DNA of 56,748 nt from an uncultured Acidimicrobiaceae bacterium (GTDB lineage: Bacteria > Actinomycetota > Acidimicrobiia > Spongiisociales > UBA5794). This document shows positions 15,043 through 23,603 of this stretch, in pieces. The notes beneath the pieces were generated by a model, which was not told the origin of the DNA, did no database searches, and saw only the letters and a list, made by a program, of their open reading frames with translations. A program made the position numbers and the translations under genes. How positions within the stretch are numbered: the stretch's first letter is position 1; every line of letters begins with the position of its first letter. Location: NCBI GenBank assembly GCA_947258985.1, contig CAMYKI010000010.1:1-56748 (forward strand), read 5' to 3'.

Positions 15043-16492
15043 AACGCAGAGCTCCCACAACGGTCACCCGCCGCACCCGGGAGAATGTTCTTGGACGGGT
15101 CAGCCCCTCACCGGTCGGCGACGCAATCGAGAACGAGGCGAAGCCTTCTCCCCCTTCTCCGAGCCCCGCATAGTTCGGCCCGTTGGCAACAAAAATGCTG
15201 CAGTTCATGGCCCGCGCCATCTTCGTTATCGAGGCAACGTTGGTGGAGTGGATCGATGCGGTATGGCGGAACTTGTGCTCGGAACGGACCGCCAGATCGA
15301 TCGCTACGTCCACATCCTTGACGCGGACTACGGGCATGACCGGCATCATCTGCTCCGTCCAGACCAGCGAATGCTCCTTGGGCACCTCTGCGACCAACAG
15401 TCGGATCGATTGATCGACCATCACGCCAATGGAACCCAAGATGGCTGAGGCATCCTTGCCAATCCACTCGGGGTTGATGATGCCGGGCTTCGACGGCTGA
15501 CCGATCTCCTTGAAGATCACGCGCTCGAGACGCTTCAGTTCGTGTTCCTTGAGACGGTAGGCCCCTGCGGCCGTCATGGCTTGGATGAGACGGTCTGCGG
15601 CGGTGTCGACGACGATTGTCGTCTTCTCGTCGACACAGATGATGTTGTTGTCGAACGAGGCGCCGTTGACGATGTCACGGCCCGCTTTGCTCAAATCTGC
15701 CGTCTGATCCACGACCGCAGGCGGATTGCCCGGACCTGCCGTGATGGACTTCTTCTGGGTCTTCAAGGCCTCCTTGACGACACCGGGTCCCCCGGTCACC
15801 AACAACACGCGCACATCGGGGTGATACATCACCTCGCGGGCGCTCTCCAATGTCGGATTGGGGATGGCGGTTACTAGATCGGGCGGTCCTCCTGCCGAGA
15901 CGATTGCCCGGTTGAGAAGCTTGATGTTCTCAACAGACACGGCCTTTGCGCTGGGGTGAACGTTGAACACCACAGCATTCCCGGCTGAGATCATGGCGAT
16001 CGAGTTGTTGATGATCGTCGACGTCGGATTCGTCGTCGGAGAGATGGACCCGATGACACCGTACGGCGCCCATTCCGTCACCATCATCCCGTCGTCACCG
16101 GTCACCGCGTGAGGATCGAGATCCTCAGGCCCCGGCGTTCCGAGGGTCACTATCCGGTTCTTGATGATCTTGTCGTCCGCCCGACCCAGCCCGGTTTCTT
16201 CACGAGCCATGTAGGCGAGACGCTCTCCCTCGGCCAGCATCGAAGCCCTCATGGCATCGACGATCGTCCTTCTCCCATCGAGACCCATGTCGCGGAACTG
16301 CACGAAAGCGCGGCGCGCGGCAGCCACAGCCTGGTCGATCGTCGCAAAGATGCCTTCGCCGACCTGGGCTTCGTAGGCGGCCAGCTCATCGCTGGCAACC
16401 AGCGTCGGACCGCTCCTGTCCGAAGCTTCGGCGGCGGAGACGCGCCCCTTGACGCGCTCGATGATCGCCTTGACATCGTCCTCATGCAGCAT
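15035..16492 (-). CDS. CoA-acylating aldehyde dehydrogenase of the microcompartment
   Basis: The 485-residue enzyme resembles PduP/EutE and should oxidise an aldehyde with NAD and CoA to acyl-CoA, here probably acetaldehyde to acetyl-CoA. The N-terminus MLHEDDVKAIIERVKGRV forms an amphipathic helix followed by a linker, the usual encapsulation peptide of such enzymes. The catalytic Cys286 lies in SFDNNIICVDEK, and SPTTNPTSTIINNS and GPGNPPAVVD are family motifs. It is the core enzyme of the metabolosome, recycling NADH inside the shell. No alcohol dehydrogenase or phosphotransacetylase is in the operon to regenerate NAD and CoA, so these may be encoded elsewhere. It starts 15 bases after a BMC-P gene. 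Confidence 0.95.
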   Translation of the reverse strand: MLHEDDVKAIIERVKGRVSAAEASDRSGPTLVASDELAAYEAQVGEGIFATIDQAVAAARRAFVQFRDMGLDGRRTIVDAMRASMLAEGERLAYMAREETGLGRADDKIIKNRIVTLGTPGPEDLDPHAVTGDDGMMVTEWAPYGVIGSISPTTNPTSTIINNSIAMISAGNAVVFNVHPSAKAVSVENIKLLNRAIVSAGGPPDLVTAIPNPTLESAREVMYHPDVRVLLVTGGPGVVKEALKTQKKSITAGPGNPPAVVDQTADLSKAGRDIVNGASFDNNIICVDEKTTIVVDTAADRLIQAMTAAGAYRLKEHELKRLERVIFKEIGQPSKPGIINPEWIGKDASAILGSIGVMVDQSIRLLVAEVPKEHSLVWTEQMMPVMPVVRVKDVDVAIDLAVRSEHKFRHTASIHSTNVASITKMARAMNCSIFVANGPNYAGLGEGGEGFASFSIASPTGEGLTRPRTFSRVRRVTVVGALRYV

Positions 16493-16507
16493 GAAAGACC
16501 CCGCTCA

Positions 16508-16795
16508 TCATTTGCGGTACTTCACATCGCCGTTGAACTCCCAGGTGTCAACGATGGCCATGATCACCGCATCACACGGTTTGTCCCTGGTCAACGCCGT
16601 CTGACGCGCTGAGCTACCGGAGGCGTACATGACGACTTCGTCGACTCCCGCCCCAACGGCATCTACTGCGATCACGTAACCACCGGTCTCCTCGTTGTTG
16701 ACGCCCAACTGGCGAACAACGAGAAACTTCATTCCCTCGAGAAGCTCCTCCTTGCGACTTGCGACAAGGGTTCCGGCCACCCTTCCCAGATGCAT
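16508..16795 (-). CDS. BMC-P vertex protein (EutN/CcmL family), copy 3
   Basis: A 95-residue vertex protein: [15 protein letters not shown] at the first strand, [13 protein letters not shown], then the canonical [21 protein letters not shown] and [12 protein letters not shown]. This is the most typical of the three BMC-P copies. A near-ideal ribosome-binding site, TAAGGAGGT, precedes the ATG at 16793-16795, so strong translation is expected. It sits between the BMC-H gene and the aldehyde dehydrogenase. Confidence 0.94.
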   Translation of the reverse strand: MHLGRVAGTLVASRKEELLEGMKFLVVRQLGVNNEETGGYVIAVDAVGAGVDEVVMYASGSSARQTALTRDKPCDAVIMAIVDTWEFNGDVKYRK

Positions 16796-16866
16796 GGATT
16801 ACCTCCTTACTCTGGATCCACACCGGTACGGGCTGTCCGGCCCGAGCGGCGGGTTCAGGTGGTTGG

Positions 16867-17169
16867 TCAACCGAGCTCGCGCTCTGCTTCCTCTCCGCGA
16901 CCCAACGGCAACACCAGATCGATGTTGAGGTGGGGACGGGCGATGACGTGCGTGGAGATGACCTCGCCGACCTTCTCGGCTCCGCGAACACCGGCATCTA
17001 CCGCAGCCTTCACCGCAGCAACATCGCCACGGACGACCGCAGTCACATAGCCTCCACCCGTCTTCTCGTAGCTCACCAATTCCACCTTGGCGGCCTTCAC
17101 CATTGCGTCGGAGGCTTCGACCATCGCCGCAAAACCTCGTGCCTCGATCATTCCGAGAGCTTCAGCCAT
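16867..17169 (-). CDS. BMC-H hexameric shell protein
   Basis: The only single-domain hexamer gene in the operon, 100 residues, and so probably the main facet tile. It has the standard order: [52 protein letters not shown] and [14 protein letters not shown]. The pore loop reads KTGGGYV, where PduA-type proteins have KIGSGLV, so the narrowest point would be lined by Gly with no side chain. AAAGGAGGAG precedes the start, fitting high expression. A 71-base gap separates it from the next BMC-P gene. Confidence 0.96.
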   Translation of the reverse strand: MAEALGMIEARGFAAMVEASDAMVKAAKVELVSYEKTGGGYVTAVVRGDVAAVKAAVDAGVRGAEKVGEVISTHVIARPHLNIDLVLPLGRGEEAERELG

Positions 17170-17198
17170 GAGAAGCTCCTCCTTTCATTGCCATTTCA

Positions 17199-17831
17199 CT
17201 ACTTTGTCGGTTCGCGTCCGGTGACACCCTCGAGTGCCGCAACCGCCGCCCTCCAACCAACGTCGATGTCTCGTTCCTCTCCTGCAAGGTACATCCTGCC
17301 CATGGAACCGAATGACCGTACCTCCAGGATGGCGATATCCGCCGCCTTCTCCGCCTCGTTGGCCGCCAGCGCCGAATAGACGGCCGGTTCACACTCGAGC
17401 ACGTAGAGCGTCTGCCCCGGGATGATCATGTGGCCGTGACGGTCGCGGTTGACCAGCTGGGCATGGTGGTCGTCGATGCGGCGGATTATCTGGCTGGACA
17501 GCAGCCTCGGTTTGATGCGGTCTTCCTCAGTGAGGCCGATCGCGTCGAGAATTGCCTCGCCGGCCGCCCTGGTCTCTGCCTGCTGGGGCGAGTGGATCTC
17601 GAGGACGCCGTAGTAGCGCTCGATGATCTGCATGCCCGGCCAAACCTTGGTGGCCTTGAGAGCAACGTCCGTCAGTCGGTTGATCTCGATGCCGGGAGCG
17701 ACCTCCACCCACAACGACGCGTCGTAGGCCAGCGGGAGGAAACCCTTCGCAACCGTCCCGAGGAATGCCGCGTATTGAGGCTGCAGACTGTCGAGAAAGG
17801 CGTATGACCTGAGCTCAATACCGGTCGCCAT
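17199..17831 (-). CDS. BMC-T tandem-domain shell protein B (divergent)
   Basis: About 210 residues from the ATG at 17829-17831, preceded by AAGGAGAG. Two BMC domains can be traced. The first is around [20 protein letters not shown] to [20 protein letters not shown], the second from [20 protein letters not shown] to [20 protein letters not shown] and RAAVAALEG. It is much more divergent than the other BMC-T, with a linker rich in Arg and His ([18 protein letters not shown]) between the domains. Similar proteins occur in other actinobacterial microcompartments. Its start overlaps the end of deoC by 17 bases. Confidence 0.82.
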   Translation of the reverse strand: MATGIELRSYAFLDSLQPQYAAFLGTVAKGFLPLAYDASLWVEVAPGIEINRLTDVALKATKVWPGMQIIERYYGVLEIHSPQQAETRAAGEAILDAIGLTEEDRIKPRLLSSQIIRRIDDHHAQLVNRDRHGHMIIPGQTLYVLECEPAVYSALAANEAEKAADIAILEVRSFGSMGRMYLAGEERDIDVGWRAAVAALEGVTGREPTK

Positions 17832-18648
17832 TTGACTCTCCTTGATCTCCGCTAACGATTTGGACGCCGGCCGAAGCGCCGATGCGGCTCGCCCCGGCGG
17901 CAATCATGTCTTCGACATCCTCGAGCGTCCGCACCCCGCCCGAGGCCTTCACCCCCATATCGGGGCCCACCGTCTCCCTCATCAAAGCAACGTCGTACAC
18001 GGTGGCGCCGCCCGAGCCGAAACCGGTCGAAGTCTTGACAAAGTCAGCCTTCGCTTCCTTGGCGAGGGATGAGGCAATGACCTTCTCCTCGTCGGTAAGC
18101 AGCGCCGTCTCCAGGATTACCTTGCACAAGCCGCCAACCTCGTGGGCGGCCTCAGCGACCTGAGCTATGTCCTCTCTCACCTGCTCGTACTCACCCGACT
18201 TGAGCGCCCCGACGTTGAGAACCATGTCGATTTCGCGAGCGCCTTCCCGCAGCGCCCGGCGTGCCTCCATCGCCTTGATCGCCGTTGTCGTCGCCCCCAG
18301 CGGGAATCCGATCACGGTACAGGTGACAACACCCGAACCGCGCAGACTCGATGCAGCTCTCTTCACCCAGGTGGGATTGATGCACACCGAGGCGAACTGG
18401 TATTGACGGGCTTCATCACACAGCTCGTCAATCTGGGCTGCGGTCGATTCCGGCTTCAGCAGCGTGTGATCGATATACCGGGCCAGGTCCATGGGCACAT
18501 CGGAAGCGTCGCCATGGAAGCTCACCCGATCGGCGCCGTTGGCAACGACGTTGCGCACCGCCTCGGGCGACTCGCATACGTCGTACCGCATCGTCAGCGC
18601 AGTCAGCACTTCCTGGGTTACGGCCTCGATCAGCTTCTCGCGGTCCAT
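17815..18648 (-). CDS. deoC: deoxyribose-phosphate aldolase with N-terminal encapsulation extension
   Basis: DeoC cleaves 2-deoxyribose-5-phosphate to acetaldehyde and glyceraldehyde-3-phosphate. The catalytic residues are intact: Schiff-base Lys205 in DFVKTSTGF, Lys234 in GVKASGGVR and Asp141 in [10 protein letters not shown]. About 50 residues precede the catalytic core, which starts at [15 protein letters not shown]. They begin [19 protein letters not shown], an amphipathic helix like known encapsulation peptides, followed by a linker. Housekeeping DeoC lacks this. It is the signature enzyme of SPU-class microcompartments. The upstream stop codon TAG forms part of its ribosome-binding site TAGGAG, giving tight coupling to the rpiB-like gene. 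Confidence 0.95.
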   Translation of the reverse strand: MDREKLIEAVTQEVLTALTMRYDVCESPEAVRNVVANGADRVSFHGDASDVPMDLARYIDHTLLKPESTAAQIDELCDEARQYQFASVCINPTWVKRAASSLRGSGVVTCTVIGFPLGATTTAIKAMEARRALREGAREIDMVLNVGALKSGEYEQVREDIAQVAEAAHEVGGLCKVILETALLTDEEKVIASSLAKEAKADFVKTSTGFGSGGATVYDVALMRETVGPDMGVKASGGVRTLEDVEDMIAAGASRIGASAGVQIVSGDQGESNGDRY

Positions 18649-18655
18649 TGCACTC

Positions 18656-19285
18656 CTACGTCTTCAAGTAGCGTTTCTCTACTTCAGTGATCTTCTGAGC
18701 ACGGCGGGCGTGGCGGTCGCCACCCCAGTCGGTGGTCAGCCATTCCTGGACAATCTGCCATGCCAGGTTTTCGCCGATGAGACCGGCCCCAAGGCTCAAG
18801 ACATTGGCGTGGTTGTGTTCCCGGCTGTTGCGGGCGGTCGACAAGTCGTAGCAGAGAGCTGCCCGCACTCCCGGCACCTTGTTCGCGACCATTGCGGAGC
18901 CGATCCCGGCGCCGTCTACGACGATCCCCCACTGCGCCTTGCCGGTCGCAACCGCGCTGGCCACAGCGTGGGCAAAATCCGGATAGTCGACGGCATCCGG
19001 CGAATCCGTGCCGCAGTCGAGTACAGCGTGGCCTTGTTCCCGCAACCGAAACGCCAATCGTTCCTTGAGCGGGTATCCGCCGTGGTCGGCGCCGATGGCG
19101 ATACCCGATCCTCCGGGTGCCTCTTGCTCGTCTGGCACTTCCGCTGAAGTGGAAGGAGCTTGCTGGGTCATCACGCCGTCAACGATACGCGAGACCATTT
19201 CACGGACGTCGTCGGAGGAGGGGCGACCGGGAATTCGGCTTTCGGCTGGAGGCGGCATCAATGGCTTTCTGCGGACCGTCGCCAT
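18656..19285 (-). CDS. RpiB-family sugar-phosphate isomerase of the microcompartment
   Basis: The 209-residue protein has an RpiB domain from about residue 60 ([46 protein letters not shown]). It is preceded by an N-terminal extension holding [20 protein letters not shown], a likely encapsulation helix, and a Pro/Ser-rich linker. The active-site loop reads [15 protein letters not shown], with Asp124 where the housekeeping copy has Cys65. The mechanism or substrate may thus differ from ribose-5-phosphate isomerisation. It is the first gene of the operon. Two starts are possible: 19285 (used) or the ATG at 19258; neither has a clear ribosome-binding site, and the first abuts an inverted repeat. 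Confidence 0.88.
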   Translation of the reverse strand: MATVRRKPLMPPPAESRIPGRPSSDDVREMVSRIVDGVMTQQAPSTSAEVPDEQEAPGGSGIAIGADHGGYPLKERLAFRLREQGHAVLDCGTDSPDAVDYPDFAHAVASAVATGKAQWGIVVDGAGIGSAMVANKVPGVRAALCYDLSTARNSREHNHANVLSLGAGLIGENLAWQIVQEWLTTDWGGDRHARRAQKITEVEKRYLKT

Positions 19286-19286
19286 C

Positions 19287-19310
19287 CTAGGAGGGTGGAA
19301 CCACTCCTAG
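19287..19310. promoter_or_regulatory. inverted repeat between microcompartment operon and HTH gene
   Basis: CTAGGAG and CTCCTAG form perfect 7-base arms around a 10-base spacer that itself can pair GGT with ACC. It lies in the 61-base divergent gap between the first microcompartment gene and the helix-turn-helix gene. The position suits an operator for both promoters, though it directly abuts the annotated start at 19285. No -10/-35 pair was convincing. Confidence 0.45.
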
Positions 19311-19346
19311 CCGCTTCCTGGGAGCGGAACTCCCCACAGCCGCCGT

Positions 19347-20021
19347 ATGATGACCGGCATGATGGACAAGGACCCTGCGTTCCTGTGGGAGACAGAGGCA
19401 TTGCGAGAAGCGCCGCAGCGCGCCGCCGAAGAGGAAATCGATGATGGCGATACGACGCCCGAACGGTGGGTGACATTGCGGGTTGCCAGCCGATCGACGG
19501 GCATCCCGGTAGAGACGCTTCGCAAGTGGGCAAGACGTGGAACGATTCCGACGTACCTCCAGCCGACCAACATCGGGACCAACCTGCGGCTTGTTGATCT
19601 GGAAGGTGTAGAGCAGCGGGCGGCAGATCTGGGAAGGCCCGTGGAGCCGGTATCGGTGCCCGCCCCGGAAGCGGAGGCGCCCGCCGCCACTCCGGATTCG
19701 ACACCGGCGGGAACGATGATCGTTCCGGTCGACGCCTGGAACAAGATGCTCTCCCAACTCGGCAACCTCCATGAGGCCGGCCAGCAACTGGCCGACGCCC
19801 GGGAACGAGCCGCCAAAGCGGAGACCGAGGCCAAGTTCCTCCGGGAGCGCCTCGCCGAGCTGCGGAGCGATCTCGGCGAAGCGACCCAACCCGCACCGCA
19901 ACAAGAGCCGGAGCCGGCGTCCGAAGCTGCGGAACCGGCGGCGGTCGAGTCCCCGCCCGCTCCGCCGGAGAAGGTGTGGCACTACCTGATCCGCCGCGTC
20001 AGGGATCGCAAGTCGGGGTAA
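19347..20021 (+). CDS. helix-turn-helix protein with coiled coil (MerR/excisionase-like)
   Basis: The 224-residue product has an N-terminal DNA-binding region, WVTLRVASRSTGIPVETLRK followed by WARRGTIPTYLQP and NLRLVDLEGVEQ, typical of MerR or excisionase helix-turn-helix folds. After a Pro/Ala linker comes a coiled coil around residues 130-175 (LHEAGQQLADARERAAKAET) and an acidic tail ending VWHYLIRRVRDRKSG. It is divergent from the microcompartment operon and 43 bases ahead of the ABC genes, so it could regulate either. Several in-frame ATGs make the start uncertain, and no ribosome-binding site is evident. Confidence 0.75.
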   Translation: MMTGMMDKDPAFLWETEALREAPQRAAEEEIDDGDTTPERWVTLRVASRSTGIPVETLRKWARRGTIPTYLQPTNIGTNLRLVDLEGVEQRAADLGRPVEPVSVPAPEAEAPAATPDSTPAGTMIVPVDAWNKMLSQLGNLHEAGQQLADARERAAKAETEAKFLRERLAELRSDLGEATQPAPQQEPEPASEAAEPAAVESPPAPPEKVWHYLIRRVRDRKSG

Positions 20022-20064
20022 TCCCCGATTCCCCGCCGGGGTCACCCGGTATTAGCCTCAGTAC

Positions 20065-20976
20065 ATGACCGACACTGCGATTTCCGCCCGCCAACTAGGC
20101 CATGCCTACGGCGACGTCATCGCCCTGCACCACCTCGACCTCGAAGTGCCGCCGGGCAGAATCGGCCTGGTCGGCGCAAATGGTGCGGGTAAAACGACAC
20201 TCATCAAGATTCTGCTCGGCATTCTCGAACCAACCGTCGGTTCCGTCGGAGTGCTCGGAGTCGATCCGGCAACAGATCTGATAAAGGTGCGTGACCGCAT
20301 CGGCTACATGCCGGAAGGCGACTGTCTGCCGCTAGGCCAGAGCGCAGCCGACTTTGTCTCGTACGCGGCCGAAATGGCCGGCATACCGCCCCGGGAAGCC
20401 CGACAACGAGCGTCGGACATTCTCACCATGGTCGGTCTTCATGAAGAGAGATTCCGCTACCTGGGCGACTTCTCGACCGGGATGAAACAAAGGACGATGC
20501 TCGCTCAGGCGATCGTCCACGATCCGGAGATCGTGTTCCTCGACGAACCAACGGCGGGGCTCGATCCGGCGGGTCGCGAGGAGATGCTGGAACTGATCAG
20601 CCGGTTGGGCGGCTTCGGCATCAACGTGCTGGTCTCATCCCATGTCCTGCCCGACATCGAAAAGACGTGCGACTGGGTGGTCATGCTCGACGGCGGCCAG
20701 GTGTTGCGCAACGGCCCTCTATCCGGCCTGACTGAAACCAACGTTGTGGAAATCGAAGTGGTTGACGACGTCGCCGCGGTAGTCGCCGAGCTGACCCGGC
20801 TCGGAGGAGCCGTTGAAAGCCAGGGCAATGTCCTCACGCTGACGGTCCAGGATCGCGACCCGTTCATCATGGCGCGGGATGCGCTGGCCACCACCGGCGC
20901 TCCGCTGCGCCGGCTTGGCGCCCGCTCAACCACTCTCGAGGACATCTTCCTCGGAGAGGCCCCGCACGATGAGTGA
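20065..20976 (+). CDS. ABC transporter ATP-binding protein, first pair
   Basis: A 303-residue ATPase of an export-type ABC system. Walker A is VGANGAGKTTLIKIL, the Q-loop region is IGYMPEGDCLPLG (the usual Gln is replaced near this site by Glu), the signature is DFSTGMKQRTMLAQA and Walker B is IVFLDEPTAGLDP, with the switch His in VSSHVLPDIE. The C-terminal 90 residues form the extra domain of CcmA/NatA-type subunits. It overlaps the permease gene by 8 bases. The four genes from here to 23567 form one operon. The cargo is unknown; such pairs commonly move drugs, lipids or ions. Confidence 0.92.
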   Translation: MTDTAISARQLGHAYGDVIALHHLDLEVPPGRIGLVGANGAGKTTLIKILLGILEPTVGSVGVLGVDPATDLIKVRDRIGYMPEGDCLPLGQSAADFVSYAAEMAGIPPREARQRASDILTMVGLHEERFRYLGDFSTGMKQRTMLAQAIVHDPEIVFLDEPTAGLDPAGREEMLELISRLGGFGINVLVSSHVLPDIEKTCDWVVMLDGGQVLRNGPLSGLTETNVVEIEVVDDVAAVVAELTRLGGAVESQGNVLTLTVQDRDPFIMARDALATTGAPLRRLGARSTTLEDIFLGEAPHDE

Positions 20977-21856
20977 TCGATCAGGCGCCGTCTTTGACCT
21001 CGGTTACAAGCCGTATGAAGGCACCCGGTTGGGACGGTCGGGGGCGATCAGAACGATTCTCAAGGATGGGGTGCGGCGGGTGCTGGGGATCAGGCGCAAG
21101 GCCCGGAAGAAGATATACCCATGGTCGATGGTCGCCCTGGCCATCCTCCCTGCCGCAGTGTTCGTCGGGCTGGCGTTCACCCTCAACGCCTTCAGCCCGG
21201 ACACCGAAAGTCCCTTCGGGGGCCACGCCGAATACATAGCCCTCACCGGGGCGATAGTGATGCTGTTCGTCGCCCTGGCGGGCCCCGAGCTGCTCATACC
21301 CGACCGCGAAGAAGGGGTGCTGGCCGTATACAGCTCGCGACCGATGACTGCGTGGGACTACATCGCGGCGCGAGCCGGTGCACTCTCTGCGGTGCTCGCC
21401 GGGTTCTTCCTGGTCCCCAACCTGCTCATGTATTTCGGCTTCGCTGCCCTCGACAGCCGCGGTCTGGGATCGGCGTTGCTCGGCAACCTCGACGACTTGC
21501 TCAATGTCGTGCTTGCGATGATCGCCTACATCGTTGGCTACGGAGCGCCGGCGCTGCTCGTCTCCACGTATGCCAAGCGAACCGGTGTGGCAGCCGGCAC
21601 CTACCTGGCGATCATGTTCGGGTCGGTGGCCTTCGGCGAAGCCTTCCAGCAGATCGACTTCACCGGCGCCCGTTTCGGCACTCTTCTGTCGTTGCTGCAG
21701 CATCCCGAGGTCGTCCGCGACTGGGTCTTCGACAAGAACCCCACCTCCGCGCCGACGGCCGCCGGCTTCGAACCGTGGACTTCGGCGGTGGTCATCGGAG
21801 TCGTAGCCGTGGTGACGGCCTACCTCATGCACCGTCGGTATCGGAGCGAGCTATGA
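20969..21856 (+). CDS. ABC transporter permease, first pair
   Basis: About 295 residues from the ATG at 20969, which overlaps the ATPase stop. After a cytoplasmic N-terminus with a basic stretch (RRVLGIRRKARKK) there are about six membrane segments: around VALAILPAAVFVGLAFTL, ALTGAIVMLFVALAGPELL, LSAVLAGFFLVPNLLMYFG, VVLAMIAYIVGYGAPALLV, AAGTYLAIMFGSVAFG and SAVVIGVVAVVTAYLM. The DREEGVLAVYSSRPMTAWDY loop is typical of ABC-2 permeases. It pairs with the preceding ATPase and ends in an ATGA overlap with the second ATPase. Confidence 0.88.
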   Translation: MSDRSGAVFDLGYKPYEGTRLGRSGAIRTILKDGVRRVLGIRRKARKKIYPWSMVALAILPAAVFVGLAFTLNAFSPDTESPFGGHAEYIALTGAIVMLFVALAGPELLIPDREEGVLAVYSSRPMTAWDYIAARAGALSAVLAGFFLVPNLLMYFGFAALDSRGLGSALLGNLDDLLNVVLAMIAYIVGYGAPALLVSTYAKRTGVAAGTYLAIMFGSVAFGEAFQQIDFTGARFGTLLSLLQHPEVVRDWVFDKNPTSAPTAAGFEPWTSAVVIGVVAVVTAYLMHRRYRSEL

Positions 21857-22800
21857 CCCCGGAGACAAATCCGGCGCTTGTGGCGAATCCGACCGTCGAG
21901 GTCTCCGAGGTCTCGAAGTGGTTTGGGCAGAAGGTGGCCGTTTCCGGCGTCAATTGCTCGTTCGGCCCGGGTCTCACAGGTCTGCTCGGCCCCAACGGTG
22001 CCGGCAAGACAACCCTGCTCAGAATGCTCACCGGTCTCACCCTGCCCTCACAGGGTGACGTGCTTGTCAAGGGAGAGCGCCCCCGATCGCAAATCGACCG
22101 TTATCGGGACATCGGCTTCGTACCCGAGGAAAGTGCTCTGTACAACACGCTTACCGGCAAACAGTACGTGACATATGCGGCGCAGCTCTCCGGTGTGGCC
22201 GCTCCAGGGCAAGCGGCAGATAACGCTCTCGAAACGGTTGGATTGACGGCCGATGCGGACCGACCCGTCGGCGGGTTCTCCAAGGGCATGCGACAGCGTG
22301 CCAAAGTCGCCGCGGCACTGGTTCACCAGCCCGAGATTCTCGTGCTGGACGAGCCGCTCAACGGTACCGATCCCGTGCAGCGGGCCCATCTCATCGCTCT
22401 GTTCCGGGATCTCGCCAACCGGGGTAACACGGTCATCGTCTCTTCTCACGTCCTGCAAGAGGTCGAGCGCATGACAGACAGGGTCATCGCCATCGTCGAT
22501 GGGAAGCTCGCCGCCGCCGGAGACATCAGCGCTATCCGCCGCGCCATGTCCGACATCCCCTATCGGGTAGCTATCGAATGCGACAAGCCGCGCCATCTGG
22601 GAGCAGCGTTGATCGACCACGATGCCGTGTTCAGCGTGACGATCGACCGCAAAGCGCTCCACGTTGAGACGTCCGATCTCTCCATGCTCGGGACCTCCAT
22701 CGCCGGGCTGGCGCAGCGTCTGGACACACGGCTGTCGCGGTTTGCCCCGGAAGACGAGTCGCTCGAGAGCGTGTTCCGCTATCTGGTGGAGCGACGATGA
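21853..22800 (+). CDS. ABC transporter ATP-binding protein, second pair
   Basis: A 315-residue ATPase starting at the ATG that overlaps the previous stop (ATGA); the frame is open much further upstream, but there it is antisense or shadow sequence. Walker A is LLGPNGAGKTTLLRML, the signature GGFSKGMRQRAKVAAAL, Walker B ILVLDEPLNGTDP and the switch His is in VSSHVLQEVE. The Walker B region has Asn where many relatives have Ala-Gly (LNGTDP). A C-terminal domain follows, ending ESLESVFRYLVERR. It is closely related in layout to the first ATPase of the operon, suggesting an ancient duplication. Confidence 0.92.
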   Translation: MTPETNPALVANPTVEVSEVSKWFGQKVAVSGVNCSFGPGLTGLLGPNGAGKTTLLRMLTGLTLPSQGDVLVKGERPRSQIDRYRDIGFVPEESALYNTLTGKQYVTYAAQLSGVAAPGQAADNALETVGLTADADRPVGGFSKGMRQRAKVAAALVHQPEILVLDEPLNGTDPVQRAHLIALFRDLANRGNTVIVSSHVLQEVERMTDRVIAIVDGKLAAAGDISAIRRAMSDIPYRVAIECDKPRHLGAALIDHDAVFSVTIDRKALHVETSDLSMLGTSIAGLAQRLDTRLSRFAPEDESLESVFRYLVERR

Positions 22801-23567
22801 CCGCATTCACCGCCATCACCCGGGTAACGATTCGCCAGACCCTGCGGGTCCGTCGCTTCATCGGCCTCGGCCTTCTTTCCCTATCCGTCGCAGGGACCTA
22901 TCTCCTCACCAGCCTCGGCCAGAGACGAGGCGGCGGCGACCCAGATACCGCATTCGACATCTTCCTCGGCATGACAATCGGCACGTTCATGAACATCATC
23001 GTTCCCGTCGTCACCCTCATCATCGCTACGGCGGTCCTCGGCGAGGAACGCAGAGACAACACAATGTCGTTTCTGGTGTTGCGGCCGGTTCGCCGAACGA
23101 CAATCGCCGCCGCCAAGGTCACCGCAGCATTCCTCGAAGCATTCGCTCTGACCGGCATGGGAGCCATCGGCTTTGGGATCGTCGCCTCGATCCGCATGGA
23201 GACCTGGGAGTACTTCGTGCCGCTCCTGGTCGGCACGGCAGTGGCGACGGCGGCGTACGCCGCGGTCTTCGTACCGCTTGGCTACCTGCTGAAACGAGCC
23301 ACTCTCATCGGGCTGACCTATCTCTTCATCTGGGAGAACGGAATTGCCGGGGCCGTCCCGGCAGTCGCCGGCATCTCGCCGTGGCGTATCGGGGTGAGCG
23401 CTGCGGCAGGGCTGGCTCCGGACCGCTTCTTCGAGGAGTTGCCGGACTTTGCGGTCGGCTCGCTGACCCCCGGGGCCGGAGGCGCCACCGCAAAGGCCAT
23501 CGTGCTCATGATGCTTTCGACGGCCGCGGTCACCTGGATTCTGTTCAAGCGCGACCTGGCTACTTGA
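22797..23567 (+). CDS. ABC transporter permease, second pair
   Basis: A 256-residue ABC-2 type permease with about six membrane segments, including FIGLGLLSLSVAGTYLL, FMNIIVPVVTLIIATAVLG, LEAFALTGMGAIGFGIV and LLVGTAVATAAYAAVFVPLG. The GEERRDNTMSFLVLRPVRR loop matches the one in the first permease. It starts in a 4-base overlap with its ATPase. It closes the four-gene export operon and is followed 36 bases later by murJ on the same strand. Confidence 0.88.
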   Translation: MTAFTAITRVTIRQTLRVRRFIGLGLLSLSVAGTYLLTSLGQRRGGGDPDTAFDIFLGMTIGTFMNIIVPVVTLIIATAVLGEERRDNTMSFLVLRPVRRTTIAAAKVTAAFLEAFALTGMGAIGFGIVASIRMETWEYFVPLLVGTAVATAAYAAVFVPLGYLLKRATLIGLTYLFIWENGIAGAVPAVAGISPWRIGVSAAAGLAPDRFFEELPDFAVGSLTPGAGGATAKAIVLMMLSTAAVTWILFKRDLAT

Positions 23568-23603
23568 TCCGCACAAACCGGTAGCACCGGCTACCTTGCC
23601 CCC

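Noticed and set aside
14395..15321. 308-codon plus-strand open frame opposite the BMC genes
   Set aside because: It is antisense to well-conserved BMC-T and aldehyde dehydrogenase sequence and shows no domain of its own.
21121..21852. Long upstream extension of the second ABC ATPase frame
   Set aside because: It is Arg-rich shadow sequence of the first permease gene; the ATGA start at 21853 gives the normal ATPase N-terminus.
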